From NCBI RefSeq assembly GCF_037325665.1, contig NC_090250.1:21565392-21629391 (forward strand): a stretch of 64,000 nucleotides of DNA, given 5' to 3'. Positions within the stretch are counted from its first letter, which is position 1, and every line of letters begins with the position of its first letter. Origin of the DNA: Littorina saxatilis. Its lineage: Eukaryota; Mollusca; Gastropoda; Littorinimorpha; Littorinidae. Shown in pieces: positions 54,401-64,000 of this stretch. The translations under genes were made by a program, and so were the position numbers. The notes under the pieces were generated by a model. That model was not told the origin of the DNA, did not search any database, and saw nothing but the letters and a program-made list of their open reading frames with translations.

Positions 54401-57400
54401 AGGAAGTGAGCAGTAGGGCTGGTTCTTTGTTGGACAATTAAGTCAAACAGGGAATCAGCTTCCCGATTGCACGTTTGTGCTTGACGGCTGTTCAGATGAA
54501 GGTGCTTCCGCTTGTCTGAAAAGCACTGAATTCAGGTTCCGTTTCATGTTAGCAAGTGCAGTGGCGCTCGCAGCTGAAATGGTTCGAGGTGCAATGGGTT
54601 CGTCTGGTGTGTTTATATGCAACCGGTTGGTTCGGATGTTTACTAATCCACGGCCGGTTTCGCTTCCGCTTTGCGGCTGTGTCTCTGGTACAGGATGGGA
54701 TAGCCTTCTATCGTTAACACTGTGGTGTTGGTAGTCGGCACTTTTTAGCCTTTGGCTTCCGGTTCCGTTACTGCGGTTCCTTAGCTGTTTTACAGGCGGT
54801 ATCCACTTCCTCTTCCAGTTTTCCGGCTGGAAGGAGCAGGTGGATGTTCAAACTTTTCCGATTTTTGGCAAGTATCGCCTTATCGGGATTGGTGACTGGT
54901 TCTCATCATTTCGATGATCGTTATGATGCTATTGATCAAGGGGAGGCTCATACTTCAGCTGTGTCGCTGTTCGCGGCATTTTATAGTTGATTTGAGCCTT
55001 CTGGGGAGAATCTTTGAGTGTTGAGTTCTTAGATCCTCTGGCCCGTCGCGATATAACCTTGAATGGTTGAAAACGACGTTAAACATCCATTAAGGAAAGG
55101 AAGAAAGAAAGATCCTCTGGCAGGGTCTTTGTGCACTTGTGGATTTTTTCACAAGCGAGTTGTCTTTGTCTCCACTATCTTTGTGGACTACGTTCGACTT
55201 ATACCTGCAACGGTGTTGCTTTAGTTTGTGTCTTACGCTCAAGTAGCGTGTCACTCGCGGAGCTCTTTCGGTAGGCTTCGGTTAACTCCAAGCTTAAGAA
55301 CTTAGGTTCTACGGAACCGCCCTCGGGTTTGGCAAACATCCATCTGGATTTTGATAGCTAGGGGAAACTGTCTGTAAGATCAAGATCTCCTAGCTCGGGT
55401 AGATTGTGGCTTCGGTTCTTTATGATCGGCACTTTCGAACAAAACTTGCTTTTATTCTCTCTCTTGTTTGAAAGGTCTCTTTTTGAGGCCGCTTCTAGGC
55501 ACGCGGGCTTTTATCTATCAAAGAGACGCTCACGGTAAAAGGAAGGCGCGAGGCAGGCCTTGGCTGTTGTTTTTTCCAAACGAAAAGCTTCAGGCGGGCT
55601 GTTATCTACTTTAGCTTTTGGCTCTATACCCTCGTTTTCACAGGGTCTTCTTCATAGGTCGTTCTGGCGGCCGGTTGGTCGCACAGTACGGGTCGTCGCA
55701 ATCTGGGTTCCAGACCTCTTAAGGCTGGCAAGAAGGCGTTTTTGCTTTCTTACATTCGAATTACACGGATGTCTACTGTAAGGGTATTCTTGAGATACGT
55801 ATGGGCTTCCCCCTCAACTCTGGTTTTGGTTCAGGGTCTTTATAGGGGATTTGTTCACTTGTCACTTAGACTGGCTTGGTACAAAGCGCTTACTTCTTAC
55901 GGAAAGAACTCCTCTTCTTTCTGTTTAATGCAGGTGGAGTGCCACCTATTCTGGGTTTCCGTTTTTTCTTCCTTGTCTTACTTTTAAGACTTTATGTAAT
56001 TTCTGTCACATTGTTACGGCTTGGCGCAGTGTTGCTTTAACCCGTTTCAAGACTAGCCTGGCGGATCTACACGGAAAACGGCCAAGCTTACTCTTGCAGC
56101 TTCTGTGAGAAGTGGGAGTAAGCGTACTTTCTGGCTTTTTTGAATATGGACAGCTTTCTCAAGAAAGACTGATCTATGACTTTTGGGTTTCTTCGAGATT
56201 TTCAGGCAGTTTATGCGGAAAACGGGAAAACTAGCTTCCAATTGCATTTTCAATTTATGAAGCAATACTTCGGCTCCTTTAGAGTCAGGTTTAGTCATTT
56301 GAATATTGCGAGTTTCGGAAATTTTTCTGACTTTCACTGATCTTATTAGATCATTGAATTAAAGGGCAGTTTTTTTGAGATATTTGGCTTCTATTGAGGT
56401 TGAACCGGTAGTCAACTAGTTTGGCTATCTTGATACGCAAGGCAGTTTTTCTAACTTTGCTCGCTACGTCTCGTTGAGGAAGTGAGGTTCATACTTGATC
56501 CGGCTTAGCTAAAGATATTTCAACCGGAAAAGAGGGTTCTATATCTCTCAAATTCGGGCCAGAAGTTTTAGCTAAAAATCAGAAACCGGCCCAAATTTCA
56601 CCTGTCATTAACATTCCTGCTTTGAGCAACACTCTTGCTCCTGGAGACCCCGACATCGTTAACTGTCCAGTTAGAACTCTCAGCAGTCGTTTGTCTAGAA
56701 CGCAGTTCATTTGTTCAGGAAGTCAAAAATTGCTTTTCATTTCGCTCAATACAGCAAGGTGCAAAGACATTGCGTAAGTGACTTTAACCAAGTGGGTCTC
56801 CACATTGATTAGACAAGCGTATTCCTGGTGGCATACTCAGTCCGGAGAGGTTAGGGCGGTTCTTCCCCTGACTTCGGCAAGAACTCATGAGGCAGGGGCA
56901 TGGGCCTCCTCTGTGGCAGTGCTCCGATCAGGCTGATGTTTTGGAGGCGGCCTATTGGAAATCAGAGGATGTCTTCCTGAGTTATTATCTCAGAGACATC
57001 GCCTCCTTCAGACGGGACGGCGGTTTTGCGCTACCTTCTATGGTGGCAGCAGGACAAGCCCTTCTACTTTGATTTTGATGAGTACCCGCCACCTATAGTA
57101 GCAATCTGCTATTTGTGAGTTGGGTATGGATATGTAATTTAATTAAAAATTTTAAAAGTAAATTTTCATTTAATTAATATACTTACCCAACTCACAACGT
57201 TTATTCCCTCCCACCTCCCCGCTGTGGTTGGTACTGGGGTCTAAAAAAGAGTGAGTTGGGCTTCGTTTTGGAATGATAAGATGGCGGCGTATGCGCGCGC
57301 ATACGGATGTCGGACTGTTGATAGTCTGGCATTATGGGATGGATCACTTTCTTTTTTAGAGTGGTCTCCCTTGGTTACCAAGGGGACGCGTACAGCGTTA

Positions 57401-60400
57401 CCAGCACTGAACTAGAGTTAATTGCTATTTGTGAGTTGGGTAAGTATATTAATTAAATGAAAATTTACTTTTAAAATTTTTAATTTTGGTATGGCTGTGC
57501 GCCAGGGCAAATTTCGCTTTCTTCGGTAGGTTCACTAATCTGTTCACTGCTCAATCATTTATTGAGATATCTCTTAGATCTTTGGCATGTGATTTGCCTA
57601 CACCCTTGGCTATTATCTGATAACATGATCATTGGACTTTGTTTGTGATTGTTATAGTAAAAATCGATATAATGACCATTTTTGTCAAAAATTACAGTTT
57701 CCAAACTTTCACACACACACTGCAGCACGTAAAACTGCAGAAAACACAGCTAAAACTGGTGTCAAACATCAGGTACTCACATTACAGCCCATAACAGTAT
57801 TCTTCTGTGTGGTAATCCATAAATCACTTCTTGTAGAGCTTCCAGAACACTATCATTTGAAAACGGGTCTACAAGTTGATGTCCGACTTTCGGCCGCCAT
57901 TTTGAATCTTATAGATCGGAAAAAACTTCTAAAAATGTTTTTACCACGTGGTACTAACTTATCTGAACGGTCAATGGGAAAGAACTGTGTTTAAACCCCT
58001 ACAAGAAGTTGGACAGTGGTTACCTCCCATTTAGTTTTCACAAATGTCCTGAAAAGTGCTGATGTAAATGCCACGTACCTAGTACGTGTATGGGCGTATG
58101 ACAAACCAAACATGACCACGTATCTAGTACGTGCTGGGCAGTGAAGGGGTTAAGAACTGACTTTCTCTGATTGTTTGAGGTCTTAAAAAGCGGGTTCCAC
58201 TGTATTTTATTCTTCGTTTTTTCAGGATAACCAGGTGCCAGTGTGTCCTCTGTGCAACACCCCCTGCCCTGTGCAGAAAGGTGTGGCACCAGACGTTATT
58301 GTTGGGCGACATATAGATAACGACTGCCAGTCAGATTCCGCCAAACAACGAAGGAAGGTAAATACTGTCATGGACCGTCTTGTGTCCACAATGATAATTG
58401 ATAATTTTATTGCCAATTTTAATGTATGCAGAGCTAAAACTAAAAGTGCAGAACAGCATTTCAATACATGTATTACGAAAAGTTAGTGCCTGACATCCTT
58501 GGACATCAAGTCTGATAAAAAAAATCTTGTTTTTCATGTAAATTTTACTGTCCACAGCTTTGAATAATGCACTGTTTCAGTTAATTATTAGCTGTGCGAA
58601 GAATGAAAAATTAACAAATAAAACTTTAAATTTTCCTCCATAGTGAGAACACTACATTGGGGTGTGCACGTTAAAGATCCCACGATTGACTAAAGGGTCT
58701 TTCCTGGCAAAATTGTATAGGCATAGATATAAAAAAAATGTCCACTAAAATACCCGTGTGACTTAGAATAATAGGCCGTGAAAAGTAGGATATGCGCCGA
58801 AATGGCTGCAATCTGCTGGTCGATGTGAATGCGTGATGTATTGTGTAAAAAATTCCATCTCACACGGCATAAATAGATCCCTGCGCCTTGAGTCCGAGTC
58901 TGGAGATACGCGCGCGATATAAGACTTCATATAACAAAAGAACATAGGCCAGTTATTGGTATGTGGTTAAGTTTTGTTTGTAGAAAAAAGACTGTTCATT
59001 TTGTATTTATTTTCCACATATGATCAACATTTAGTTTTATTCTCTTTCGGGTCAGTATTATGCATGAACATTTGTGACTCTCATGATTGCAAAATCCTAC
59101 CTGGACTCATTGTTTGTCGTTGCCAGAGTTGATCAAAGCCTTGTTTTATCTGTTTTCATTGCGTTACTTCTAACCTAATGATATTCTTGTTTCAGATTTA
59201 TACCAACAAATGTTCCCTCAAGACTTGCAAGAAGAAAGAGGTAAGATCTGTTTTGATGTAAGTTTTGATGCTTTCTATAGCTGTAGATGTATGCATGTGT
59301 TCCTGGGTAGCTAGACTTAAAATTGATTTGTGTACTGTGCTTAATTATGATTTAACTGCAGTGCTTTCTTAACTATTTTATTCACTTTGCCAGACACGAG
59401 TGGTTATAATTATGTTTTGCATTATGTCACACACATGTGAATCGATGTGGATTTTTTGTTTGTTTGTTTTTTTAACAGGTGCATCAAACACTGGGAGTGT
59501 AAACTTTAGCAGTGTATTTGATCAGCTTTCTTGTTGTGTTCTCTGCGCTATTGGTGATACCACCTAATACCGTATCTTTTTTCTTCAGCTTGTGCCAGTG
59601 ACCTGTGATAAGTGTCATCAGAACTTCTGCCTTCGTCATCGCAATGAGCTCGACCATGACTGTCAGGGTTTCCAAGATTCTGGACGAGGGGTTTCCAAAT
59701 CAGGGTGAGTGTCTATACTCTGAAATGTATTCATTGGAGTGATACAGCAGAACCTGCCCTGTCGTCCACCTCTCGATAATAACCACCTGCCCATAATGAC
59801 CATGTACATATTACATGTACCAGTGTAAGGGGCGAGGAAGTAGCTCAGTCGGTAGCGGCGCTGGCTTCACAAACCAGTTGTCTTTATCGCCGTATCGGTG
59901 TGGGTTCGATCCCCACGTTTGGCGAGAGAGATATTTCCAAGAGTCAACTTTGTGCAGACTCTCCTCGGTGTCCAAACATCCCCGTGTGCACAGCGAAAGT
60001 CTCGGGGCTTGGAAACACGAATACATGCATGCAGGAGAGAACAAAATGGGTAGTGTCGTACTGCTGTATGGTAGCTCGCTTTCCTCAGGGTATTTCCCTG
60101 AGGGTAACCTCACAGGACTATATAAAATCTTATCCTTATCCTTATTGTCCCCTACATACTCATACAGGCCCATGTTGTTGTTTTGTTCCCTTGGTTTATT
60201 TCTTTTGTTTTCATGCTGCTGTATTATTATCACACAGTATCGGTCTAATGTCCTCGATACTTAAACTCGCATGTTCTGTAAAAAATAAATAAATCATCAA
60301 TATTTCATCACCTTGGGTTGAGGTTTTAGGTTTACTCCTCCGAGTCTCTCTTTTTCATTATGTGTACATGTACGTTAGAGTGAGCACGACATCAGATATT

Positions 60401-61552
60401 TGTCCAAAACATCTTTCTTGATTGCTTGTTTGTTTTTTTCTATTTAAAAAAAAACTGATCGTAGATGTCTTTCCGTCTTCCAGGGCTGCAGCTGTATTCA
60501 GACATTTTCTACCATCATCATCCTCGTCATCCAAACACACGTCTTCATCAGGAGCTAAAAAACAGCCACAGCAGACAACTCTGACGGGATTGGGAAGACA
60601 ACTGGACCAGTAAGTTATCACTTGGCGGGTTACTGATTTTGATGATAGGCATGGAATAATTTGATGTTGCTCTAGATCAGTGCATAGAAGCTAATGTTGA
60701 CATTTAGAAGCGACCATTTCTTTGTTTAGTTTTTGAGTCACTTGAGAAAAAGTGACTCTATGTAATCGGTCAGTGTTAGTCTGTCCGGCCGGCCGGCCGT
60801 AGACACCACCTTAACGTTGGACTTTTCTCGGAAACTATCAAAGCGATCGGGCTCATATTTTGTTTAGTCGTGACCTCCAATGACCTCTACACTTTAACGA
60901 TGGTTTCGTTGACCTTTGACCTTTTTCAAGGTCACAGGTCAGCGTCAAAGGAAAAATTAGACATTTTATATCTTTGACAAAGTTCATCGGATGTGATTGA
61001 AACTTTGTAGGATTATTCTTTACATCAAAGTATTTACATCTGTAGCCTTTTACGAACGTTATCAGAAAAACAAGGGAGATAACTAGCCTTTTCTGTTCGG
61101 CAACACACAACTTAACGTTGGGCTTTTCTCGGAAACTATAAAAGTGACCGGGCTCAAATTTTATGTGAACGTGACTCATTGTGTTGTGAATAGCAATTTC
61201 TTCCTGTCCATCTGATGCCTCATATAATATTCAGAACTGCGAAAGCGACTCGATCGAGCGTTTGCTCTTCTTGTTGTTGTTGATGTTGTTGTTGCTTTTT
61301 CTGTTTTGGTGTTTGTTTTGACGTAAATCTGTATATTGCCATGTATCAGTCAATGCATTTTATGAAAGCAAGCCTCCTAGTATATGATTTATGAATATTT
61401 TTATTGTGAAAAGCTGTAGTGAAATAACACAGGTAGCTTTTAACAGCTCTAGGTGTTAAACAAGTTGTTGTATGTTTGTTTTAATCAGAGATCGGCGTAC
61501 AAGACAAGCTGGAACGTCAAGGTCTCATGACAACATCATGCCTGGGCATATG
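48410..61552 (+). CDS. ZFAND2: AN1-type zinc finger protein 2 (ZFAND2A/B family), 3' end not seen
   Basis: Eight exons join in frame: 48410-48464, 49824-49866, 51283-51334, 58226-58357, 59196-59240, 59589-59704, 60484-60609 and 61489-61552, giving 211 residues so far. AN1 finger 1 uses C10, C15, C25, C28, C33, H36, H42 and C44. AN1 finger 2 uses C100, C105, C115, C118, C123, H126, H132 and C134. Between them is VCPLCNTPCPV, the conserved family linker. After residue 150 the chain is Ser/Gln-rich and low in structure. Family members (AIRAP, AIRAPL) bind p97 and the proteasome and help clear damaged or ER-derived proteins under stress. The ubiquitin-interacting motifs and prenylation box that mark ZFAND2B would lie past exon 8, which ends at a GTGAGT donor, so A versus B is undecided. 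Intron 3 holds nested mobile elements. Confidence 0.93.
48918..49466 (-). mobile_element. Pogo-like MITE with a remnant transposase start
   Basis: TA flanks both ends. The inverted ends are CCGTATTTTCCGGGTTACAA and GACCCGGAAAATACGG, followed by AAGGCGC-type sequence on both sides. On the minus strand, ATG at 49188 opens MPKTKRLANDAEYKLKAIEL, which resembles the N-terminal DNA-binding region of pogo-class transposases; it lasts about 27 codons. At 549 bp the element is a deletion derivative. It lies in ZFAND2 intron 1. Confidence 0.8.
49867..50585. other. ZFAND2 intron 2, unassigned part
   Basis: I see nothing recognisable before the hAT-like element. Confidence 0.4.
50586..51078. mobile_element. 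hAT-like MITE with CAGGGGCGGATC ends
   Basis: The left end is CAGGGGCGGATCCAGG and the right end is GATCCGCCCCTG, the classic hAT-type terminal pattern. Poly-G, (TA)n and poly-C tracts fill the core. CCCGAACCCGCCCTAGGAGC inside may mark a second, nested end. There is no transposase. A clear 8-bp duplication is not visible. Confidence 0.7.
51335..51829. other. ZFAND2 intron 3, left part
   Basis: I recognise no gene or repeat here. Confidence 0.4.
51880..52050 (+). repeat. Left inverted terminal repeat of the DIRS-like element
   Basis: It is the near-exact complement of 57270-57440. It includes GGTAACCAAGGGAGACCACT and the palindrome TATGCGCGCGCATA. Confidence 0.9.
52290..53081 (+). mobile_element. 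Gag-like region of the DIRS-like element
   Basis: An open frame begins MAECAKNRTSSRQAAASASP. It is Ser/Ala-rich, has a central segment DIASLLLTLSTQVSTLAAVL that could form a coiled coil, and no zinc knuckle. Its position behind the left repeat fits ORF1 of DIRS elements. The assignment rests on position and composition only. Confidence 0.55.
53240..53910. repeat. 187-bp minisatellite inside the DIRS-like element
   Basis: TGCCGTTC markers at 53261, 53448, 53635 and 53853 give spacings of 187, 187 and 218 bp. Units carry TTGTCCAGCGCAGTGACGTG, GATCGACCGCGAACGG and GTCACCTTCCTGATTGCG-type blocks. Confidence 0.85.
55047..55107 (+). repeat. Family A SINE 3' fragment
   Basis: GTCGCGATATAACCTTGAAT, then GAAAACGACGTTAAAC and a GAAAGAAAG tail. 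It is the plus-orientation 3' end of family A, inserted in the DIRS-like element. Confidence 0.7.
56640..57072 (+). mobile_element. Tyrosine-recombinase C-terminal region of the DIRS-like element
   Basis: The frame at 56887-57072 contains DVLEAAYWKSEDVFLSYYLR and GGFALPSMVAAGQ, the typical tail of DIRS recombinases. This identifies the class even though the upstream catalytic region is degraded. Confidence 0.7.
57117..57197. repeat. Internal complementary region
   Basis: Bases 57117-57143 are complementary to the left end (51861-51889). Bases 57141-57197 are complementary to the right end (57431-57485). The junction reads TAATTTAATTAAAAATTTT. Confidence 0.8.
57270..57440 (-). repeat. Right inverted terminal repeat of the DIRS-like element
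   Basis: It is the partner of 51880-52050. It begins TGGAATGATAAGATGGCGGC and ends TAATTGCTATTTGTGAGTTG. Confidence 0.9.
58640..58930 (+). mobile_element. Family C SINE, 5'-truncated
   Basis: It begins inside the family body (CACTACATTGGGGTGTGCAC) and ends ATATAAGACTTCATATAAC. The tRNA-like head is missing. It lies in ZFAND2 intron 4. Confidence 0.8.
59826..60152 (+). mobile_element. Family E tRNA-derived SINE
   Basis: The head is TAGCTCAGTCGGTAGCGGCG (box A), CTGGCTTCACAAACCAG (a paired anticodon-like arm) and GTGGGTTCGATCCCCAC (a perfect T arm with box B). The body ends TATAAAATCTTATCCTTATC. The extra bases between the arms and the long body rule out a working tRNA. ZFAND2 intron 6. Confidence 0.8.
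60731..61265. repeat. Dispersed repeat starting GAGTCACTTGAG
   Basis: It starts with the hairpin GAGTCACTTGAGAAAAAGTG-ACTC. The block AACGTTGG-CTTTTCTCGGAAAC recurs within it (about 60813 and 61112), and GACCTTTGACC / GGTCA-type palindromes lie between. No protein. ZFAND2 intron 7. Confidence 0.5.
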
Positions 61553-61603
61553 GTGAGTGTGTATGCCTGTAATCTTTTGAAATCGTGATAGATTACACAT
61601 AGG

Positions 61604-63190
61604 GTCATAATAATAATAATAATAATAATGCAAACTTTTATAGCGCTATTCTAGAAAATTGTCTACTCTTAGCGCTTTACAATACATACATCGACCAAGC
61701 ATACTATACACGCACAGGCAAAGAAACCGACCAAACATAACCAACAAACTATACATGCACAGGCAAAGAAAACGACCAAACATACAATACACGCACAGGC
61801 AAAAATAACGACCAAACATAAACAAACATACTATAACCAAACATAACCAACATACTATACGCACGCAGGCAAAGAGAACAATCAGCACATATAATTATTA
61901 CTGACATCTAATAATGCAGGCATACAGTGACAATCCAATACACAGCCTAAGCACATGAACCACAATAGGCGTCTATATAAAAACGTGTCAACAGTACTAT
62001 TTACACACACACAGACAGTGCTGACACAAAGCGCAGAAAATGTATATACGCGTTATTTTAGGCACTAGGTAGGGGGTGAGGTGGGGCAGGATGGGGTGGG
62101 TGGGGAGATGCTGGAGGGGAAATCACTTGCGCTGGAAGAGGTGTGTTTTGAGATTTGTCTTGAATGTAGTGAGAGAATCTGTGTGTCTGAGAGGCAGAGG
62201 TAATCTATTCCAGGTCACAGGGGCTTGATAGGCGAAGGACCTCTCGCCACATGTCTTTGTTTGCACTGTGGGGAGTCGGAAGAGTCGAGTGTCGGCGGCA
62301 GAGCGAAGCTGACGAGAGGGGGTGTAGAGATTGAGGAGTTCTGACAAGTATTCTGGGGCAGAACCAGAAACGACGGCAAAAGAAAGAGAGGAGAGTTTGT
62401 ATTCGATCCTTTTAGTGATAGGCAGCCAGTGTAGAGAGTGAAGAAGGGGTGTGGCGTGTTCATACTTGGAAGATTTGAAGACCAGGCGGGCAGCGTTATT
62501 TTGGATCCTTTGAAGTCTATCTAAAAGGTACTTGGGGAGACCGGCCAGGAGAGAATTGCAATAATCTATCTTTGAGAGGACTAAAGAACACACTAACGTT
62601 TTGGTTGCATCAGTGGTGAGGTAGTGACGGACTGAACTAATCTTGCGCATCTCTAGATAGGCGGACTTGCAGATGTTAGAGATGTGTTTTTGGAAAGAGA
62701 GAGTTGGATCGAGAGTGACGCCAAGGCTGCGGACAGACGGAGAGAAAGAGATAGGTAGTTCGTTGACAGTGAGAGAGGCAGGAAAAGAAGGGTGATTGAG
62801 AAATTTCTTGGGACAGGCCAGCATAACTTCGGTTTTGTCACTATTTAACTGGAGTTTGTTTAAAGACATCCAATCACTGAGGTCCGTAATGCAATCCTGT
62901 GTCCGAGATACCAGATCGTCAACTTCAGCAAGAGGGGCAGACTGATGAAGCTGTGTATCATCAGCGAAACTCTCGTGCGACAACGCATGGCGACTGATAA
63001 CATCGGACACAGGGGAGGCATATAGAACGAAAAGTATGGGGCCAAGCACGGACCCTTGCGGGACACCGTACTGGAGAGCTGAAAGTTGAGATTTGATGCC
63101 GTTGACACAAACGGTCTGCGTCCGGTTAGTAAGGTAAGCTGCAATAAGCAGTGAAATAGAACCTCGAATTTGGATGGGCACTTTAGGCTT
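61604..63190 (-). mobile_element. LINE (CR1/L2-like), 5'-truncated, intact C-terminal ORF2
   Basis: The minus-strand frame 63181-62123 (352 codons) is uninterrupted. It has YGVPQGSVLGPILFVLYASP, the catalytic ESFADDTQLH, NSDKTEVMLACP and YCNSLLAGLPKYLLDRLQRI, and ends LKTHLFQRK. The 3' UTR runs to (ATT)n at 61604, with TAGCGCTATAAAAG just before it, the L2-type end. The N-terminal RT motifs and endonuclease are missing at about 63183, as in normal 5' truncation. The open frame suggests a recent insertion downstream of the last visible ZFAND2 exon. Confidence 0.88.
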
Positions 63191-64000
63191 GTATACATAT
63201 TGTAATGGATGGCCCTATTAGTATTATCCAGAAACTTTAACCTGAACATTAGTGGATCTAACTTTTGCACTGAGAAACATGTGATACAGATCTAAAAGTG
63301 TTCTTCATTGACACAAGTGAAAGACTGGGAGACTTGTGGACAAATGTTATGATATTAACTGTGTTTAGGTTGTACTCACCAGAAAACCACTGCACAGTTC
63401 GTAGCAGGAAACTTTCGCTGACTAGTTTATGTAGTTTTTATTCGGAATCGTGTGCGTATCGATCGCATTCTTATGAGATGAACACAATGGAACGTAATCT
63501 TCTTTTCGATGACGCCATTTTAGATGACGTGTTGTTCGAGATCTCATCGAAGAAGAACGATGAGAGAATGTTATGTTATGAAATGTGCATGTGAATATTA
63601 CTGCATGCATTTTAGAATTAATTCATTATTGATAAGATAATGATTGAGTGAAAGGAAACAGAGATTTGGTTTAGTTAGATAAATTGTTTGTATGTTGTTA
63701 GAGGTTACCTAGGGAAACGTAAACAAACACTTTTTGGTCGCTTTGACTTGAGAAGGTGTTATACGAGATCTCATCGATGAGAGAATATTATGTAATGAAA
63801 TGTGCATGTAAATATGGTTATGCATTTTAGAATTGATTCATTATTGATAGGATAATGATTGAGTGAAAGTAAAATGGAGATTTAGTTCGGTAGGATAGGT
63901 TGTTTGAGCATTGTTAGAAATTACCTAGAGAAACGTAAACAAACATCCTCGATCGCCTTGACTCTAAGACGATCGAGAGTGTCGGTTCGTTGCTAAAGGT
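63191..64000. repeat. Tandem pair of about 215-bp repeats at the window edge
   Basis: GATGAGAGAAT-TTATGT-ATGAAATGTGCATGT, TTCATTATTGATA-GATAATGATTGAGTGAAAG and ACCTAG-GAAACGTAAACAAACA occur at about 63559-63755 and 63775-63965. I see no ZFAND2 exon in this stretch. Confidence 0.6.

Larger units (their letters stand above)
51861..57485 (+). mobile_element. DIRS-like retroelement fossil with terminal and internal complementary repeats
   Basis: Inverted terminal repeats of about 170 bp lie at 51880-52050 and 57270-57440. An internal complementary region at 57117-57197 is complementary to both outer ends, which is the hallmark of DIRS-1-type elements and of their circular-junction replication. 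Parts in order: gag-like frame, a 187-bp minisatellite, degraded middle, tyrosine-recombinase C-terminus. It looks broken, with many breaks, and no clear reverse transcriptase is left, while the terminal repeats stay very similar. Confidence 0.85.
51834..58149. mobile_element. TTAA-flanked element (piggyBac/Kolobok-like) that hosts a DIRS element
   Basis: CCCCTTCACTGCC at 51834-51846 and GGCAGTGAAGGGG at 58137-58149 are exact inverted ends, each flanked by TTAA (51830-51833 and 58150-58153). Without the retroelement inside, the element is only about 690 bp. CACGTACCTAGTACGTG-like palindromes lie near its right end. No transposase is seen, so it is non-autonomous. Confidence 0.75.

Noticed and set aside
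59826-59935. Possible tRNA gene
   Set aside because: Extra bases lie between the anticodon-like arm and the T arm, there is no acceptor stem, and the match continues into a SINE body.
59811-60264. Overlapping frames of 130-149 codons
   Set aside because: They are translations of the family E SINE.

Overview
The window reads as a repeat-rich stretch of an animal nuclear genome, most likely a gastropod mollusc. That placement is inference. It rests on vertebrate-like gene structures with GT-AG introns, on many tRNA-derived SINEs, MITEs, L2/CR1-like and I/Nimb-like LINE pieces, DIRS-like elements and a Tc1 transposon, and on very long CA, GA, TAC and poly-C tracts. There are no bacterial-style operons. 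Three host genes can be rebuilt exon by exon, all between 30.0 kb and 61.6 kb. Most of the rest is mobile DNA in various stages of decay.

1-30 kb holds no host gene that I can recognise. It contains SINE copies (called families A and B here), foldback/MITE elements (685-1051, 1058-1162, 2096-2253, 7155-8109 with a nested element at 7731-7982, 8357-8583, 11349-11572, 21660-22204, 26799-27152), LINE fragments (6187-7085, 9183-10037, 21180-21659, 24235-24396), a fossil DIRS-like reverse-transcriptase/RNase H segment (11690-13290), a 20-21 bp minisatellite built on TTTTGGCCAAAAA (14611-15092), a 2-kb foldback element with a zinc-finger reading frame between its arms (15229-17202), three copies of one large repeat called family F, and a tandem array of about 700-bp units carrying tRNA-like heads (24600-26590).

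30.0-33.5 kb (+) is a three-exon thiol/methyltransferase-like 7 gene (METTL7/TMT1 family, 248 aa) with an almost whole Tc1/mariner element in intron 2. 36.5-48.2 kb (-) is an 11-exon cyclophilin-40 gene (PPID, 368 aa: cyclophilin domain plus TPR domain). 48.4-61.6 kb (+) is an AN1 zinc-finger gene (ZFAND2 family): eight exons encode 211 residues, and the 3' end is not in the window. PPID and ZFAND2 are head to head with 217 bp between their start codons, so they probably share a bidirectional promoter. Both families act in proteostasis (Hsp90 co-chaperone; p97/proteasome adaptor).

Intron 3 of ZFAND2 carries a nest: a TTAA-flanked, piggyBac/Kolobok-like non-autonomous element (51834-58149) has been invaded by a broken DIRS-like retroelement (51861-57485) that still shows inverted terminal repeats and an internal complementary region. 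The most testable novelty is a 114-bp in-frame tandem duplication over the 5' end of PPID exon 4, which creates a second splice acceptor and a possible 38-residue insertion in the cyclophilin domain.
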